Below are positions 26,132 through 35,061 of a stretch of 64,000 bases of DNA, piece by piece. This stretch comes from Streptomyces sp. GQFP (GTDB lineage Bacteria > Actinomycetota > Actinomycetes > Streptomycetales > Streptomycetaceae). The first letter of the stretch is position 1, and each line of letters begins with the position of its first letter. The notes beneath the pieces were generated by a model. That model had not been told where the DNA came from. It was given only the letters and a program-made list of their open reading frames with translations, and made no database searches. Where the stretch lies: assembly GCF_021545335.1 (NCBI RefSeq), contig NZ_CP089312.1:6634001-6698000 (forward strand). Direction: 5' to 3'. The translations under genes were made by a program, and so were the position numbers.

Positions 26132-27001
26132 ATGGGAAAGTCCAGAAACGCGCGGCGCGGACAGTCGGCCGCCGAGGCCGTCGTCGAGACGGTCGACGGC
26201 GGGCTCGCCGAGCTGATCCCCGACCGGGACCGGGCGCGCGCCTGGACACTGCTCCTCGACGGCGCCCCACAGTCCCATGTCGACCTCGACGACCCGGCGT
26301 ACCTCTCCTTCGAGTACCAGCGCCGCCTCGGTCATGTGATCGACCTCGTCGCCCCGCCCGGCAAGCCGGTCCAGGTCGTACACCTCGGCGGCGGCGCCCT
26401 GACCCTCGCCCGGTACGTCGCCGCGACCCGCCCCCGGTCCACCCAGCAGGCCGTCGAACGGGACGCGGCCCTCGTCCAACTGGTCCGCCGAGAGCTGCCG
26501 TTGGACCCGAACGCCCGGATCCGGGTGCGCTCCACCGACGCCCGCGAAGGACTCGCCAAGGTCCCCGACGGCTGGGCCGACCTCGTCATCGCGGACGTGT
26601 TCAGCGGCGCCCGCACCCCGGCCCATCTGACGTCGGTCGAGTTCCTGACGGACGTACGCAGGGTCGTGAAAGACGCCGGCTGCTACGCCGCGAACCTCGC
26701 CGACGGGCCGCCGCTCGCCCACCTGCGCGGCCAGATCGCCACCGTGGGAGTCGTCTTCCCGGAGCTCGCCCTGATCGCCGACGCGGCCGTGCTGCGGGGG
26801 AAACGGTTCGGCAACGCGGTGCTCGTCGCCTCCGCGCACCCGCTGCCCATCGCCGAACTGACCCGCCGCGCCGCCTCCGACCCGCACCCCGCCCGCCTCG
26901 AACACGGGCGCGCCCTCACCGACTTCACCGGCGGCGCCGCACCGGTCACGGACGCGGCGGCCGTCGCCTCACCGGCACCGCCACCGTCGGTGTTCCGCTG
27001 A
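26132..27001 (+). CDS. Spermidine-synthase-like methyltransferase-fold protein
   Basis: A 289-residue Rossmann-fold protein related to spermine/spermidine synthases. The nucleotide-binding region is 'VVHLGGGALTLARYVA', followed by 'QQAVERDAALVQLVRRELPL' and 'DLVIADVFSGARTPAHLTS'. Actinobacterial members of this group are often called fused-MFS or PABMT-like proteins and their substrates are unknown. ATG 26132 is chosen with a GGGGGA site. It follows the small conserved gene and is convergent with an anchored protein gene. Confidence 0.75.
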   Translation: MGKSRNARRGQSAAEAVVETVDGGLAELIPDRDRARAWTLLLDGAPQSHVDLDDPAYLSFEYQRRLGHVIDLVAPPGKPVQVVHLGGGALTLARYVAATRPRSTQQAVERDAALVQLVRRELPLDPNARIRVRSTDAREGLAKVPDGWADLVIADVFSGARTPAHLTSVEFLTDVRRVVKDAGCYAANLADGPPLAHLRGQIATVGVVFPELALIADAAVLRGKRFGNAVLVASAHPLPIAELTRRAASDPHPARLEHGRALTDFTGGAAPVTDAAAVASPAPPPSVFR

Positions 27002-27027
27002 ACCCGGGAGCCGGCCGGTCAGTAGGT

Positions 27028-27558
27028 TCAGTAGGTGAGGATCTGGACGTGCGGCGGGCCGTCGTGCCAGGTGCAGAACACCGACACCCGGTCCGCGCCC
27101 GCGCTGAACTCCACCCGGATCCACGTCTCCGTCTTGAACACCTGCATCGACCAGCCCGCTCCCGGCGTCGCCGACACGAGCGTCGCGTAGTCCGTCCCGA
27201 GGTCGAACACCGCCCGCCCACCGTCGGTGTCGTACGCCTTCACCGTCGTGGACGGGGCCTTGGAAGCGGTCGCGCTCGGGGTGGAAGTCGGAGCGGGCGT
27301 GGCGGACCGACTGGGTTCCTGGGTCGGAGTCGGGGTCGGTTTCGGGCTCGTCGCCGTGGGCAGAGGCTTCGGCGTCCGCGCCGCGGGCTCCTGCACGATC
27401 GACTTCTGCCGCACCGAGTCGGCCGCCGTGATGGGGAGCGCGCGGGGCGGGTCGTACGCCGTTCCCGCCATCACCGTGTGCACACCCCACCACGTCATCG
27501 TGGCCGCCGCGCCCGTGGCCAGCGTCCACGCCAGAAGGTGTACGAGTCCTCTGCGCAT
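27028..27558 (-). CDS. Membrane-anchored extracytoplasmic protein
   Basis: A 176-residue protein with an N-terminal hydrophobic segment (about residues 6-30, signal anchor), a Pro/Thr/Ser-rich spacer ('PKPTPTPTQEPSRS'-type) and a compact C-terminal domain ('DGGRAVFDLGTDYATLVSAT', 'TWIRVEFSAGADRVSVFCTW'). No family is recognised. It is divergent from the two-component genes, whose sensor could relate to it; that is inference from position only. Confidence 0.65.
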   Translation of the reverse strand: MRRGLVHLLAWTLATGAAATMTWWGVHTVMAGTAYDPPRALPITAADSVRQKSIVQEPAARTPKPLPTATSPKPTPTPTQEPSRSATPAPTSTPSATASKAPSTTVKAYDTDGGRAVFDLGTDYATLVSATPGAGWSMQVFKTETWIRVEFSAGADRVSVFCTWHDGPPHVQILTY

Positions 27559-27628
27559 CGCCGGTCATACTGCCTCACGCGCCCCACCGGTGTCGCCTGT
27601 TGCCGACTTGGAGCGGCTGCCGGGGAGT

Positions 27629-27637
27629 TATCCACAG
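27629..27637 (+). promoter_or_regulatory. DnaA-box-like nonamer TTATCCACA
   Basis: A perfect E. coli-type DnaA box 41 bp upstream of the response-regulator start, between divergent genes. Streptomyces DnaA prefers TTGTCCACA but also binds this form. It is a single copy, so not an origin; at most a transcription control site or chance. Confidence 0.35.
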
Positions 27638-27677
27638 GGTCGGACCCGGCTCGCCGGATTGGCGTACGGTGCGGCGC

Positions 27678-28382
27678 ATGGCAAGTGTGCTCGTGGTCGA
27701 GGACGACCAGTTCGTGCGCTCCGCCCTCATCCGGCATCTGACCGATGCCGCGCACCTCGTGCGCAGCGTCGGCACCGCCCTTGAGGCGCTGCGCGAGGTC
27801 GCCCACTTCCGTTTCGACGTGGTCATCCTGGATCTCGGTCTGCCCGATCTCGACGGGTCCGAGGCCCTCAAGATGCTGCGCGGAATCACGGATGTGCCCG
27901 TGATCGTCGCCACCGCGCGCGACGAGGAGACGGAGATCGTCCGGCTGCTCAACGCTGGTGCGGACGACTACCTCACCAAACCGTTCTCGGTCGAACACCT
28001 GTCGGCCCGCATGGCCGCCGTACTGCGCCGCGCCCGCACAGCGCCCGCGGACACTCCTCCCTCCTCCGTCATCCGCGTCGGCGGCCTGGCCATCGACCCG
28101 CTGCGCCGACAGGCCGAACTGGACGGCGTACGACTGGACCTGACCCGCCGTGAGTTCGACCTGCTCGCCTTCCTCGCCGGGCGACCCGGTGTCGTCGTCG
28201 CGCGCAAGGAGCTGCTCGCGGAGGTGTGGCAGCAGTCGTACGGCGACGACCAGACGATCGACGTCCATCTGTCGTGGCTGCGGCGGAAGTTGGGCGAGAC
28301 GGCGGCCCAGCCCCGCTATCTGCACACCCTGCGGGGCGTAGGCGTGAAGCTGGCGCCGCCGGGAGCGGAGCCGCCGCTGTGA
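27678..28382 (+). CDS. OmpR/PhoB-family response regulator
   Basis: A 234-residue regulator. The receiver domain has 'VLVVEDDQF' (acidic pair), phospho-acceptor Asp in 'VVILDLGLPDLDGSE', Thr in 'VIVATARDE' and Lys in 'DYLTKPF'. The C-terminal winged helix ends 'YLHTLRGVGVKL'. ATG 27678 is followed by an overlap with the sensor kinase (GTGA at 28379-28382). The pair forms a complete two-component system; the signal is unknown. Confidence 0.9.
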   Translation: MASVLVVEDDQFVRSALIRHLTDAAHLVRSVGTALEALREVAHFRFDVVILDLGLPDLDGSEALKMLRGITDVPVIVATARDEETEIVRLLNAGADDYLTKPFSVEHLSARMAAVLRRARTAPADTPPSSVIRVGGLAIDPLRRQAELDGVRLDLTRREFDLLAFLAGRPGVVVARKELLAEVWQQSYGDDQTIDVHLSWLRRKLGETAAQPRYLHTLRGVGVKLAPPGAEPPL

Positions 28383-29761
28383 GGTGGGCGCTGGTGAAAG
28401 TCTGCGTGGCGGTCACGACGATGGTCGTGGTGGCCTTCGCCGTGCCGCTCGGGCTGGTCATCCGGGAGATGGCCCGCGACCGTGCCTTCTCCAACGCCGA
28501 GCGGGAGGCCGCGGCCGTCGCCCCTGCCCTCTCCATCACCACCGACCGCGACCAGTTGGAACGGGTGGTCGCCTCCGCGGGGTCGGACGCGGGCATGGCC
28601 GTGCACATCCCCGCGAGCGGGGGCACGGGCGCGGTCGATCTCGGGCGGCAGCGCGCCACCGACACCGACATCGAGGCCGTCCGGAGACTCGGCCGCGCCT
28701 CCACCACCGAGGTGTCCGGCGGGTCCACCCTTCTCCAGCCCGTCGCGATCGGCTCCGGCGCGATAGCCGTCGTCGAGGTGTACGTCCCCGAGGCCGAGGT
28801 CGGCAACGGCGTCGGCCTGGCCTGGGCGGTGCTCGCGGGTGTCGGGGCCGTCCTCGTCGTCGGATCGGTCGCCGTCGCCGACCGGCTCGGCGTGCGCATG
28901 GTGCAGCCCGCTCAGCGCCTGGTCGAGGGCGCACACGAACTGGGGGAGGGGAAGCTGGGCGCCAGAGTGCCCGAGGAAGGGCCGGCCGAACTGCGCCTCG
29001 CGGCGGTCGCGTTCAACTCGATGGCCGACCAGGTCGTACAACTGCTCGCGAACGAAAGGGAGTTGGCGGCGGACCTGTCCCACCGCCTCCGCACGCCGCT
29101 GACCGTGCTGCGGCTGAACGCGGCCTCGCTGGGCGAGGGGCCCGCCGCCGACCAGACCCGGACCGCGGTCGCCCAGCTGGAGCACGAGGTCGACACGATC
29201 ATCCGTACCGCCCGCGAGGCCAAACCCCAGACGACGGTCGCCGGACCGGGCGCCGGCTGCGACGCCGCCGAGGTCGTGCGCGAGCGGATGGCCTTCTGGT
29301 CGGCGCTCGCCGAGGACGAGGGGAGGAAGGTGAGGGTGGCCGGTGTCGACCGGCCGGTACGCATACCCGTGGCCCGCGCCGACCTGGCCGCCGCCCTCGA
29401 CGCCCTCCTCGGCAACGTCTTCCGGCACACCCCGGAGGGCACCGCCTTCGCGGTCGACGTCCACAACGGCGACGACGCGGTGATCGTCCTGGTGTCGGAC
29501 GCGGGCCCAGGCATCACCGACCCCGAGGCCGCGATGGCCAGGGGGCGCGGCTCGGGCAGCGCGGGATCGACCGGCCTGGGCCTGGACATCGTGCGCCGAC
29601 TCGCGGAGTCGACGGGCGGAGACGTACGCATCGGCTCGTCGGTACTCGGCGGCACGGAGATACGGATCTGGATCCAACTGGACGGCAGGGCGCCGGTACG
29701 ACGCGGACACCGGGGCCGGGGAACGGGGGCGACTTGGTGCCGCCGGCACTCCGGAACCTGA
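28379..29761 (+). CDS. Sensor histidine kinase
   Basis: A 460-residue membrane kinase. Transmembrane segments are near residues 3-28 and about 140-165 with an extracytoplasmic loop between, followed by HAMP, a HisKA domain with His in 'DLSHRLRTPLTVLRL' and HATPase boxes 'VSDAGPGITDPE' and 'GSTGLGLDIVRRL'. GTG 28379 overlaps the regulator stop. The C terminus is an Arg/Gly-rich tail. It partners the adjacent response regulator. Confidence 0.9.
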   Translation: MRWALVKVCVAVTTMVVVAFAVPLGLVIREMARDRAFSNAEREAAAVAPALSITTDRDQLERVVASAGSDAGMAVHIPASGGTGAVDLGRQRATDTDIEAVRRLGRASTTEVSGGSTLLQPVAIGSGAIAVVEVYVPEAEVGNGVGLAWAVLAGVGAVLVVGSVAVADRLGVRMVQPAQRLVEGAHELGEGKLGARVPEEGPAELRLAAVAFNSMADQVVQLLANERELAADLSHRLRTPLTVLRLNAASLGEGPAADQTRTAVAQLEHEVDTIIRTAREAKPQTTVAGPGAGCDAAEVVRERMAFWSALAEDEGRKVRVAGVDRPVRIPVARADLAAALDALLGNVFRHTPEGTAFAVDVHNGDDAVIVLVSDAGPGITDPEAAMARGRGSGSAGSTGLGLDIVRRLAESTGGDVRIGSSVLGGTEIRIWIQLDGRAPVRRGHRGRGTGATWCRRHSGT

Positions 29762-29790
29762 TGTCTCGAGTTCGCTGTCGGGTGCGGGCC

Positions 29791-29910
29791 GGTGGGGGCT
29801 GGTCGCGCAGTTCCCCGCGCCCCTGAAGGACCCGGCCCTGCGGGCCGAAAAGCACGGGGCGTAGCCCCTGCTTTTCAGGGGCGCGGGGAACTGCGCGAGA
29901 AACCCCCACC
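29791..29910. repeat. Inverted pair of family-2 palindromic repeats
   Basis: A left arm at 29791-29824 and right arm at 29877-29910 are near-perfect complements (CTGGTCGCGCAGTTCCCCGC against GCGGGGAACTGCGCGAGAAA), so the segment can fold into a long hairpin with a 52-base loop. It sits downstream of the sensor kinase within a 312-bp gene-free stretch and may end its transcript. Confidence 0.8.
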
Positions 29911-29944
29911 GGCCCGCACCCGACCGCCCTCCCGGTTCCCATCC

Positions 29945-30004
29945 GCCGGACCAACCCCCGCCGGACCAACCCCCGCCGGACCAACCCCCGCCGGACCAGC
30001 CCCC
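29945..30004. repeat. Four tandem 15-bp repeats
   Basis: Three identical copies of GCCGGACCAACCCCC and a fourth with one change, then a partial. They lie between the sensor kinase and the convergent bglC gene. No reading frame or protein-coding sense is supported. Confidence 0.85.
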
Positions 30005-30073
30005 GCCGGGGCACGGCACCCCCCTCCAGTGCCGCGCCCCGACCCCCGGTCGACCCCCGTCAGCCGAGGTCGC

Positions 30074-31501
30074 TCACTCCCCGTTCGCCGGCGGCAACGT
30101 CCCGCTCCGCGCCGCGCGGCCGTACCAGAGGGCGCTCGACTTGGGCGTACGGGTGAGGGTCGCGTAGTCGACGTACACCGCGCCGAAGCGCTTGCTGTAG
30201 CCGTAGGCCCATTCGAAGTTGTCCAGGAGGGACCAGAGGTAGTAGCCGCGGACGTCCGCGCCCTCGGCGATCGCGCGGCGGACCGCGCGGAGGTGGCCGT
30301 GGAGGTAGGCGATGCGTTCCGGGTCGTGGACGCGGCCGTCGGAGTCGGGCTTGTCGTCGTAGGCGGCGCCGTTCTCGGTGACGTAGAGCGGCAGGCCCGG
30401 GGCCAGCTTCGTGTAGCGCATGATCAGGTCGTGCAGGCCGGTCGGGTCGATCGACCAGCCCATCTCCGTACGCTCGCCCGGCGACTGGTGGAAGAGGACC
30501 TCGTCCGCGCCCGGCCACGGCGAGTAGTCGCTCGCGCCGTGGCCGTCGGCGCGCGGGCCGGTCGGCTGGTCCTCGGCCGCCGAGACCAGCGTGGGCGTGT
30601 AGTAGTTGAGGCCCAGCGCGTCCAGCGGCTGGTTGATCAGCGCGAGGTCGCCGTCCAGGACGTACGACCAGTCCGTGATCGACGAGGTCGCGGCGAACAG
30701 GGTCTGCGGGTAGGCGCCGTGCAGCATCGGGCCGTGGAAGACACCGTTGGCGAGGTCGTCGATCTTCTGGACCGCCGCCAGGTCCTCCGGGGCCGGTGAA
30801 AGCGGCCTCACCACCGACGAGTTGAGGCTCACCGCGACCGTGTTGCGGGCCGGCATCGCCGCCCGCAGGGCCGAAGTGCCCAGCCCGTGCGCCAGGTTGA
30901 GGTGATGGGCGGCCCGGAGGGAGGCCAGCGGCTCGGTACGGCCGGGGGCGTGCACACCCGAGCCGTAGCCCAGGAACGCGCTGCACCAGGGCTCGTTGAG
31001 CGTGATCCACTGCTCGACGCGGTCGCCCAGCGCCTCGCCCATGATCTGGGCGTAGTCGGCGAACCGCAGCGCGGTCTCCCGCTCCGGCCAGCCGCCCGCG
31101 TCCTCCAGCTCCTGCGGCAGGTCCCAGTGGTAGAGGGTGACCGCCGGCTTGATGTTGTGGGCGAGGAGTTCGTCGACCAGGCGCCGGTAGAAGTCCAGGC
31201 CGCGCTGGACCGCGGGACCACGTCCGGTCGGCTGCACGCGCGACCAGGAGACCGAGAAGCGGTACGCGGTCAGGCCGAGGTCGGCCATCAGCGCCACGTC
31301 GTCGCGGTAGCGGTGGTAGTGGTCGACAGCGATGTCACCGTGCTCGCCGCCGGCCGTCCTGCCCGGCGTATGGCTGAACGTGTCCCAGATCGAGGGGGTG
31401 CGGCCGTCCTCCCGCACCGCCCCCTCGATCTGGTACGCGGAGGTCGCTGCGCCCCAGAGGAAGGCGGGAGGAAAGGTCACCGGGGTAACGGGCTCAGTCA
31501 T
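30074..31501 (-). CDS. bglC: Beta-glucosidase, GH1 (BglC)
   Basis: A 475-residue intracellular family-1 glycoside hydrolase that splits cellobiose/cello-oligosaccharides to glucose. The acid/base Glu is in 'TLNEPWCSAFL' and the nucleophile Glu in 'LYVTENGAAYDD'; 'FLWGAATSAYQIEG' marks the N terminus. There is no signal peptide. ATG 31501 is overlapped by a CebR-type palindrome. It lies just downstream of cebG on the same strand with 158 bp between them, so it is probably driven by its own CebR-controlled promoter. Confidence 0.92.
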   Translation of the reverse strand: MTEPVTPVTFPPAFLWGAATSAYQIEGAVREDGRTPSIWDTFSHTPGRTAGGEHGDIAVDHYHRYRDDVALMADLGLTAYRFSVSWSRVQPTGRGPAVQRGLDFYRRLVDELLAHNIKPAVTLYHWDLPQELEDAGGWPERETALRFADYAQIMGEALGDRVEQWITLNEPWCSAFLGYGSGVHAPGRTEPLASLRAAHHLNLAHGLGTSALRAAMPARNTVAVSLNSSVVRPLSPAPEDLAAVQKIDDLANGVFHGPMLHGAYPQTLFAATSSITDWSYVLDGDLALINQPLDALGLNYYTPTLVSAAEDQPTGPRADGHGASDYSPWPGADEVLFHQSPGERTEMGWSIDPTGLHDLIMRYTKLAPGLPLYVTENGAAYDDKPDSDGRVHDPERIAYLHGHLRAVRRAIAEGADVRGYYLWSLLDNFEWAYGYSKRFGAVYVDYATLTRTPKSSALWYGRAARSGTLPPANGE

Positions 31502-31514
31502 GGAAGCGCTCCCA
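31501..31514. promoter_or_regulatory. CebR box at the bglC start
   Basis: 'TGGAAGCGCTCCCA' differs from the perfect palindrome TGGGAGCGCTCCCA by one base. It touches the bglC start codon, so repressor binding here would block transcription or early elongation. S. scabies bglC is known to carry this same variant. Confidence 0.88.
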
Positions 31515-31609
31515 TAGGAGGTCGTGGAGACCGACGGGTAGGAGAGGAGAAGAGGGAAGTGGGGGGAGAGTGCGAAGGGGGCCGAGGCGGCGGTGACCCG
31601 GCCCCCAGA

Positions 31610-31649
31610 AAGTTCCCGTACGACAGTCAGAAGTTCCCGTACGACAGTC
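31610..31649. repeat. Direct 19-bp repeat in bglC-cebG gap
   Basis: 'AAGTTCCCGTACGACAGTC' occurs at 31610-31628 and again at 31631-31649. It is just downstream of the cebG stop. Its role is unknown. Confidence 0.85.
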
Positions 31650-31659
31650 GATGCGTGGG

Positions 31660-32568
31660 TCAGCCCTTCACCGCGCCCTGCATGATCCCGCCCACGATCT
31701 GCTTGCCGAAGATCGCGAAGACGATCAGCAGCGGCAGCGTGCCGAGCAGCGCGCCCGCCATGATCAGGGACTGGTCGGGGGTGTACCCGCGGCCCAGTCC
31801 CGCGACCGCGACCTGCACCGTCGGGTTGCCGTTCTGGGTCAGGACCAGGAACGGCCACAGGAAGTCGTTCCACGTCTGCACGAACATCAGCATCCCGAGG
31901 ACGGCCATCGCGGGCCGCGCCGCCGGGAAGACCACGTGCCAGATCACGCGCCAACTGCTCGCGCCGTCCACCCGCGCCGCCTCGATGATCTCGTCCGGCA
32001 GCGCCTGGAGCAGGTACTGCCGCATGAAGAACACCCCGAACGCGCTGACCAGGGACGGCAGGATCACCGCCTGGAGCTGGTCGGACCAGTCGAGCTTGGC
32101 GACCATCATGTACAGCGGGATCACGCTCAGCTGCGGCGGCACCATCATCGTGCCGATGACGATCAGCATCATGGCCTGGCGGCCCTTGAAGCGCAGCTTG
32201 GCGAAGGCGAACCCGGCGATCGTCGACAGGACGACGATGGTGATCGCCGAAACGCCCGCCACGAACGTGGTGTTGATGAACGCCTCGCCCAAGTTGGCGT
32301 CCGTCCAGGCCAGTTCGAGCTTGTCGAACAGACCCGAGCCGAACCAGAACGGCGGCGGGGTCTGCGCGAGCCGCTGGTTGTCGCGCGAGGCGGCGATGGC
32401 CGTCCACACCAGCGGGAACAGCGAGCCGATGGTGAACAGGGCGAGGATGACGTACGCGATCGGCCCGGCGTGCATGGTGCCGCCGGCGCGCGCGGCCTTG
32501 GGGCGCCGTACTCGCGTCGGCTTCTTCTGCTCCGGTGTCTCGGAGGGTGGTGTCAGTGTCGTCGTCAC
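31660..32568 (-). CDS. cebG: Cellobiose ABC transporter permease CebG
   Basis: A 302-residue MalG-type permease. About six membrane helices are visible and the ATPase-contact loop reads 'EIIEAARVDGASSWRVIWHV'. It starts with GTG 32568, eleven bases after the cebF stop, and forms the channel with CebF. No ATPase gene lies in the cluster; in streptomycetes the shared MsiK ATPase serves this transporter. The frame extending to 33018 upstream is a shadow of cebF. Confidence 0.92.
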   Translation of the reverse strand: MTTTLTPPSETPEQKKPTRVRRPKAARAGGTMHAGPIAYVILALFTIGSLFPLVWTAIAASRDNQRLAQTPPPFWFGSGLFDKLELAWTDANLGEAFINTTFVAGVSAITIVVLSTIAGFAFAKLRFKGRQAMMLIVIGTMMVPPQLSVIPLYMMVAKLDWSDQLQAVILPSLVSAFGVFFMRQYLLQALPDEIIEAARVDGASSWRVIWHVVFPAARPAMAVLGMLMFVQTWNDFLWPFLVLTQNGNPTVQVAVAGLGRGYTPDQSLIMAGALLGTLPLLIVFAIFGKQIVGGIMQGAVKG

Positions 32569-32579
32569 GGCCGGTTCTC

Positions 32580-33596
32580 CTAACTGCTGGCGCGCAGCCG
32601 GCGCGAGATGACGTAGTTGACGATCCCGATGACGATGAGGATCAGGAACATCGTCCAGGCGATGGCGGAGGCCCGGCCGAGGTGCTGGTTGACCCAGCCC
32701 TGCTCGTACAGATACAGGCCGAGGGTCTGGAACTGATGCTGGGAGCCGCCGGACGCGCCCTTGTTCGCGTCGAACAGCAGGGGCTCGCCGAAGAGTTGGG
32801 AGGCGCCGATGGTCGAGACGACCACCGTGAACAGGATCGTCGGCCGCAGCGACGGCAGCGTGACGTGGAAGAACTGCTGCCAGCGGTTGGCCCCGTCGAG
32901 CGCCGCCGACTCGTACAGGTCCTGCGGGATCGCCTGCATCGCCGCCAGGTAGATCAGCGCGTTGTAGCCGGTCCAGCGCCAGATGACGATCGTCGAGACC
33001 GCGATCTGGGAGGGCCACTTGTCGTTCTGCCAGTCGATGTTGTCGATGCCGACCAGGTTCAGCGCCCAGTTGATCATCCCGTAGTCACGGCCGAAGAGCA
33101 GCACGAAGACGAGCGAGGCGGCGGCGATCGACGTCGCGTACGGGGCGAGCATCGCGACCCGGTAGAAGGTTGAAGCACGCAACTTGTAGTTGAGGATGTG
33201 CGCGAGGCCCATCGCCATCATCAGCTGCGGGACCGTCGAGATGATCCCGATGGTCAGCGTGTTCTTCGCCGCGTTCCAGAAGAAGTCGTCGTCGAAGATC
33301 CGCGTGTAGTTGCGCAGCCCCACCCACGACATGTCGGTCGGCGCGGTCAGTTCCACCGTGTGCAGCGAGGCCCAGCCGGTGTAGATCAGCGGGAACAGGC
33401 CGAACGCGAGGAACAGCAGGAAGAACGGCGAGACGAACGCGTACGGGCTCCAGCGCATGTCCCGCTGCCAGCGGCGGGACAGCCGGGCCCGGCGGCGCTC
33501 GGCCGCGGGCTCCGCGGGCGGGCGGGCCGGGGCCGCGCCCCCCTCCGTGGCGGGGGGCGCGGCGGCGGTGTCGTGCCCAGTGGTCATACGGGTCAC
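32580..33596 (-). CDS. cebF: Cellobiose ABC transporter permease CebF
   Basis: A MalF-type permease of about 338 residues with an Ala/Pro/Arg-rich cytoplasmic N terminus, six or so helices and the coupling loop 'DLYESAALDGANRWQQFFHV'. GTG 33596 overlaps the cebE TGA as GTGA; ATG 33587 is an alternative start. It pairs with CebG. Confidence 0.92.
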   Translation of the reverse strand: MTRMTTGHDTAAAPPATEGGAAPARPPAEPAAERRRARLSRRWQRDMRWSPYAFVSPFFLLFLAFGLFPLIYTGWASLHTVELTAPTDMSWVGLRNYTRIFDDDFFWNAAKNTLTIGIISTVPQLMMAMGLAHILNYKLRASTFYRVAMLAPYATSIAAASLVFVLLFGRDYGMINWALNLVGIDNIDWQNDKWPSQIAVSTIVIWRWTGYNALIYLAAMQAIPQDLYESAALDGANRWQQFFHVTLPSLRPTILFTVVVSTIGASQLFGEPLLFDANKGASGGSQHQFQTLGLYLYEQGWVNQHLGRASAIAWTMFLILIVIGIVNYVISRRLRASS

Positions 33597-34918
33597 TGGT
33601 CCAGGTTGTTGTCGATGGTCTTGGTGGCCGTGTCCCAGGCTTCCTTGGCGGACTTGCCCTGGGTGACCAGGATGACGCCGTTGTCGGTCAGGCCCTGCTG
33701 GATGATCTGGTCCTTCGGGCCGATCGTCTGGACCGGGATGTTCTCCGCGGCCTCGGCGAAGATCGTGCCGATCGGTGCGTCACCGGTCATGTCGTTGACC
33801 GCGTCCTTCACCTCGGTCGACTCGTACGCCGCCGGGGTGCTCGGGAAGCTGCCCTGGACGCCGAACAGCTTGGCCTGCTGCGCGGGTGCGGTCAGCCAGG
33901 CGGCCAGCTTCGCCGCCTCCTCGGTGTTCTTGCCGGACTTGGGCACGCTCAGGAACGAGCCGCCCCAGTTGCCGGACTTGGGGGCCTGGGCGATGTCCCA
34001 CTTGCCGGCCGCGTCGGGCTGCGACTTGCCCTTGATGTAGCCGAGCATCCACGGCGGGCAGGACATCGCGGCGAACTTGCTGTTGGCGATGGTGGTGTCC
34101 CAGGCGGGCTGGAACTGGGTCTGGTTGCCGATGAGTCCGTCCTCGGCGGCCTGCGCGGTGAGGTCGAAGGCAGACTTCACGGCCGGGTTCGTCTTGTAGA
34201 TGACATCGCCGGCCTCGTTGTAGAACCGGTCCTTCTCACTGCTCAGGATCGACTGGAGCAGACCGCCGGGGGAGTCCAGGAAGGTGGTGTCCTTGGGCGC
34301 CTTGGCCTTGTACTGCTTGCCGACGTCCACGAACTTGTCCCAGCTGCCCGCCCACAGCTTGCCGACCTCCTCGCGGTCGGTCGGCAGCCCGGCCGCCTTG
34401 AACAGGTCCGTGCGGTAGCAGATGGCCATCGGTCCGATGTCGGTGCCGACCGCGATCGTCTGGCCGCCGCTGGTGGTGGCCTGCGCCCACTTCCACTCCA
34501 GGTAGTCGCTCTTCTTGCCGTACGTCGACAGGTCGAGCAGCTTGTCCGACTGGGTCTTGACGATCTCGGCGATGTTGCCGACCTCGATCATCTGGATGTC
34601 CTGCAGACCGCTGCCGGTGGTGAGGTGGTTGATCAGCGCGGGGTAGTAGTTCTCGTTGCGCTCTACGACCGTCTGCTGGATGTCGATGTCCGGGTGGAGC
34701 TTCTCGTACTCCTTGTACAGACTGGACTCCTCGAAGCCGGCGGTGCCGAAGAGCCCGAGGGTGATCTTGGTCTTGCCGCCGCCGCCACCTTCCGACGACG
34801 AACCGCCGGTGTCGTCGCCGCCGTCGTCGGCACAGCCGGCCAGCAGCCCGGCGCCCAGCGATGCTACGGCCGCGAGGACGACCGCCCTGTTGCGGGCGGA
34901 TCGGGTACGTGCTCGCAT
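33593..34918 (-). CDS. cebE: Cellobiose/cellotriose-binding lipoprotein CebE
   Basis: A 441-residue extracellular solute-binding lipoprotein (SBP family 1). The signal peptide ends 'GAGLLAGCADD' with the lipidated Cys, then a Gly/Ser linker and the binding domain. ATG 34918 has a strong AGGAGG site. It is first in the cebEFG operon, and the CebR palindrome lies 130 bp upstream. It delivers cellobiose/cellotriose to CebFG, by family knowledge. Confidence 0.93.
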   Translation of the reverse strand: MRARTRSARNRAVVLAAVASLGAGLLAGCADDGGDDTGGSSSEGGGGGKTKITLGLFGTAGFEESSLYKEYEKLHPDIDIQQTVVERNENYYPALINHLTTGSGLQDIQMIEVGNIAEIVKTQSDKLLDLSTYGKKSDYLEWKWAQATTSGGQTIAVGTDIGPMAICYRTDLFKAAGLPTDREEVGKLWAGSWDKFVDVGKQYKAKAPKDTTFLDSPGGLLQSILSSEKDRFYNEAGDVIYKTNPAVKSAFDLTAQAAEDGLIGNQTQFQPAWDTTIANSKFAAMSCPPWMLGYIKGKSQPDAAGKWDIAQAPKSGNWGGSFLSVPKSGKNTEEAAKLAAWLTAPAQQAKLFGVQGSFPSTPAAYESTEVKDAVNDMTGDAPIGTIFAEAAENIPVQTIGPKDQIIQQGLTDNGVILVTQGKSAKEAWDTATKTIDNNLDQ

Positions 34919-35047
34919 TGCGTCCTCCTGTTGCCCTGACGTGCCGACCCCCCGGCCAACTGCATTGTTGGGCCCGTTAGTTCGTCTTGAATCGCGTCGC
35001 TGCGGCTCGGGCGGGGAACGTGCGGGATGTGTATGTGTCAGGTACCG

Positions 35048-35061
35048 TGGGAGCGCTCCCA
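35048..35061. promoter_or_regulatory. Perfect CebR box in the cebE-cebR intergenic region
   Basis: A perfect 14-bp palindrome TGGGAGCGCTCCCA within the 451-bp gap (34919-35369) between cebE and divergent cebR. CebR represses cebEFG through this site and releases on cellobiose, as known in S. griseus and S. scabies. The rest of the gap holds no gene. Confidence 0.93.

Noticed and set aside
27629..27637. Replication origin
   Set aside because: A single DnaA box without others nearby and no dnaA/dnaN genes.
29945..30004. Tandem array considered as a CRISPR
   Set aside because: Repeats are 15 bp with no spacers and no cas genes are in the window.
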